In this document: positions 61,255 to 64,000 of the stretch, piece by piece
How the letters are laid out: every line of letters begins with the position of its first letter
Position numbering within the stretch: position 1 is the first letter of the stretch
Assembly: GCF_024807845.1 (NCBI RefSeq)
Contig: NZ_JANUEQ010000007.1
Location: 1-64,000, forward strand
Direction: 5' to 3'
DNA: 64,000 nucleotides
Source of the DNA: Klebsiella sp. BIGb0407
Lineage (GTDB): Bacteria > Pseudomonadota > Gammaproteobacteria > Enterobacterales > Enterobacteriaceae
Position numbers and translations under genes: made by a program
The notes under the pieces: model-generated
Databases searched by the model: none
What the model was told of the DNA's origin: nothing
The model's input: the letters and a program-made list of their open reading frames with translations, nothing else

Positions 61255-61862
61255 GGTTGCGCCTCCTGTTTCAGTTCCAGCGCAGCCGCGTTCTGTGCAG
61301 CGCCGTTACTTAATGTCACGGCAAAGCGAACGCTGACGGGTTTACCCACCCAGCTGGAGTCGATTTTCGGTAGCAGTTTTACCGCCTCCCGGTTGTAGAC
61401 GCGTGACAGCTGAGCAAACTGTACCTGGTTGGTAAAATCTTCAAATACAAAACCGGTCGCATCACGAATAGCATTCCCCTTTATTACCGGGCCTACCTGA
61501 ATAACCAGCGGTTTGCCATTGACGGTAACGGTGAATTTTTGTTCGCGCTCGTCACGGGTATTGACCTCTGTGACAGGCGTATTCAGGTGAACAAAATAGC
61601 TTTCTGGCTTCTCTCCAGATGCGGTTAACTTGCTTTCCAGCGAACTGGCATCAAGAGCATGCTGGTTTGCTGCGTCGATAACACGGGTTTGCCAGGTTTG
61701 TTGCGCTACCTGCTGTGGAGTCAGATTGTCGAAGCTATGCTTCGCATTTGGGTCGACAGGCAGAATAGGTTTGCCGTTTTCATCCAGATCTACCACTGTG
61801 CAGGCTGTTAGCAACAGGACGGAACATCCAATTAATGCACCGCCCCATTGTTTTAAGAACAT
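61251..61862 (-). CDS. DUF2291 lipoprotein of sugar ABC system
   Basis: A 203-residue predicted lipoprotein: the lipobox LLTAC places the modified Cys at residue 21. The rest is a soluble periplasmic domain recognisable as the DUF2291 family, which is regularly encoded with ribose-type transporters of this group. Its function is not known; it may aid substrate delivery. It lies between the binding protein gene (19 bp) and the ATPase gene (4-nt overlap). Confidence 0.85.
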   Translation of the reverse strand: MFLKQWGGALIGCSVLLLTACTVVDLDENGKPILPVDPNAKHSFDNLTPQQVAQQTWQTRVIDAANQHALDASSLESKLTASGEKPESYFVHLNTPVTEVNTRDEREQKFTVTVNGKPLVIQVGPVIKGNAIRDATGFVFEDFTNQVQFAQLSRVYNREAVKLLPKIDSSWVGKPVSVRFAVTLSNGAAQNAAALELKQEAQP

Positions 61863-61881
61863 AAAAAATCCTCCGCCTTAC

Positions 61882-63486
<1,605 letters not shown>

Positions 63487-64000
63487 ATGGCTGTCGCTGC
63501 CAACAAACGTTCGGTAATGACACTGTTTTCCGGTCCTACTGATATCTATAGCCATCAAGTACGTATTGTACTGGCGGAAAAAGGTGTTAGCGTTGAAATT
63601 GAACATGTGGAAGCGGATAACCTGCCTCAGGATCTTATCGATCTCAACCCGAACCATAGTGTACCGACCCTGGTCGATCGTGAGCTGACGTTATGGGAAT
63701 CTCGTATCATCATGGAATACCTTGATGAGCGTTTCCCGCATCCTCCGCTGATGCCAGTTTATCCGGTTGCGCGCGGTGAGAGCCGTCTGTATATGCATCG
63801 TATTGAGAAAGACTGGTACACGCTGATGAACGTCGTCATGAACGGTTCTGCTCATGAGGCTGATGCTGCACGTAAACAGCTGCGCGAAGAGCTGCTGGCT
63901 ATTGCTCCAGTATTTACTCAAAAGCCATTCTTCCTGAGTGATGAATTCAGCCTGGTTGACTGCTACCTGGCTCCATTACTGTGGCGCTTACCGCAGATGA
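63487..64000 (+). CDS. sspA: Stringent starvation protein A, 5' part
   Basis: The first 171 codons of SspA, a glutathione-transferase-like protein that binds RNA polymerase and supports stationary-phase and acid survival and H-NS down-regulation. The start MAVAANKRSVMTLFSG and the thioredoxin-like and helical domains match E. coli SspA (about 212 residues). The gene runs off the window. In E. coli it follows rpsI directly. Confidence 0.97.
   Translation, partial: MAVAANKRSVMTLFSGPTDIYSHQVRIVLAEKGVSVEIEHVEADNLPQDLIDLNPNHSVPTLVDRELTLWESRIIMEYLDERFPHPPLMPVYPVARGESRLYMHRIEKDWYTLMNVVMNGSAHEADAARKQLREELLAIAPVFTQKPFFLSDEFSLVDCYLAPLLWRLPQM

Overview
The window is a chromosomal segment of an enterobacterium (order Enterobacterales). 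The core proteins read almost like those of Escherichia coli (Fis, MreB, RpsI, RplM, AccC, RNase G), and the gene order is the E. coli rrnD-fis-accBC-mreBCD-rng-tldD-aaeXAB-argR-mdh-degS-degQ-rplM-rpsI-sspA neighbourhood. I cannot fix the genus from sequence alone.

Layout. (1) Positions 1-406 hold the 3' end of a 5S rRNA gene with its terminator, followed by a near-identical 105-nt second copy of the 5S 3' end plus terminator. (2) Positions 420-10880 are an accessory segment between rrn and fis: a small helical protein gene and a nine-gene chaperone-usher fimbrial operon on the minus strand (pilin, chaperone, three minor pilins, two more chaperones, usher, and a last gene in which a reverse transcriptase is fused in frame to a two-domain fimbrial adhesin). 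The segment is bracketed by two 38-nt copies of the fis terminator hairpin. (3) Positions 10900-43925 are conserved core: dusB-fis, prmA-panF-yhdT, aroQ-accB-accC, msrPQ, acuI, csrD, mreBCD-yhdE-rng-yhdP-tldD, aaeXAB (the neighbouring regulator aaeR is missing), argR, mdh, degS, degQ, zapG, zapE, rplM-rpsI. (4) Positions 43926-63486 form a second accessory block inserted between rpsI and sspA, which are adjacent in E. coli. It contains a nucleobase permease and a divergent DeoD-like phosphorylase with a Crp-like regulator broken at an A9 tract; an AT-rich stretch and a complete Stb-type fimbrial operon (pilin-chaperone-usher-adhesin-chaperone); and a sugar module (FGGY kinase, split transketolase, SorC-type regulator, ribose-type ABC transporter, DUF2291 lipoprotein). 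(5) sspA starts at 63487 and runs off the window.

How the genes work together. The two fimbrial operons are each self-sufficient for assembly. In the first, the reverse-transcriptase fusion carries the only recognisable adhesin. The sugar module would import a ketose or branched sugar, phosphorylate it and split it by transketolase. A shared 14-bp palindrome upstream of both of its minus-strand transcription units suggests one regulon under the SorC-type regulator. The permease and phosphorylase genes overlap and are probably one nucleoside-salvage operon controlled by the divergent Crp-like gene.

The most unusual object is the reverse transcriptase-adhesin open reading frame at 767-2878. 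Its catalytic aspartates are intact, its motif B is altered, and the adhesin's own signal peptide sits in the middle of the polypeptide.
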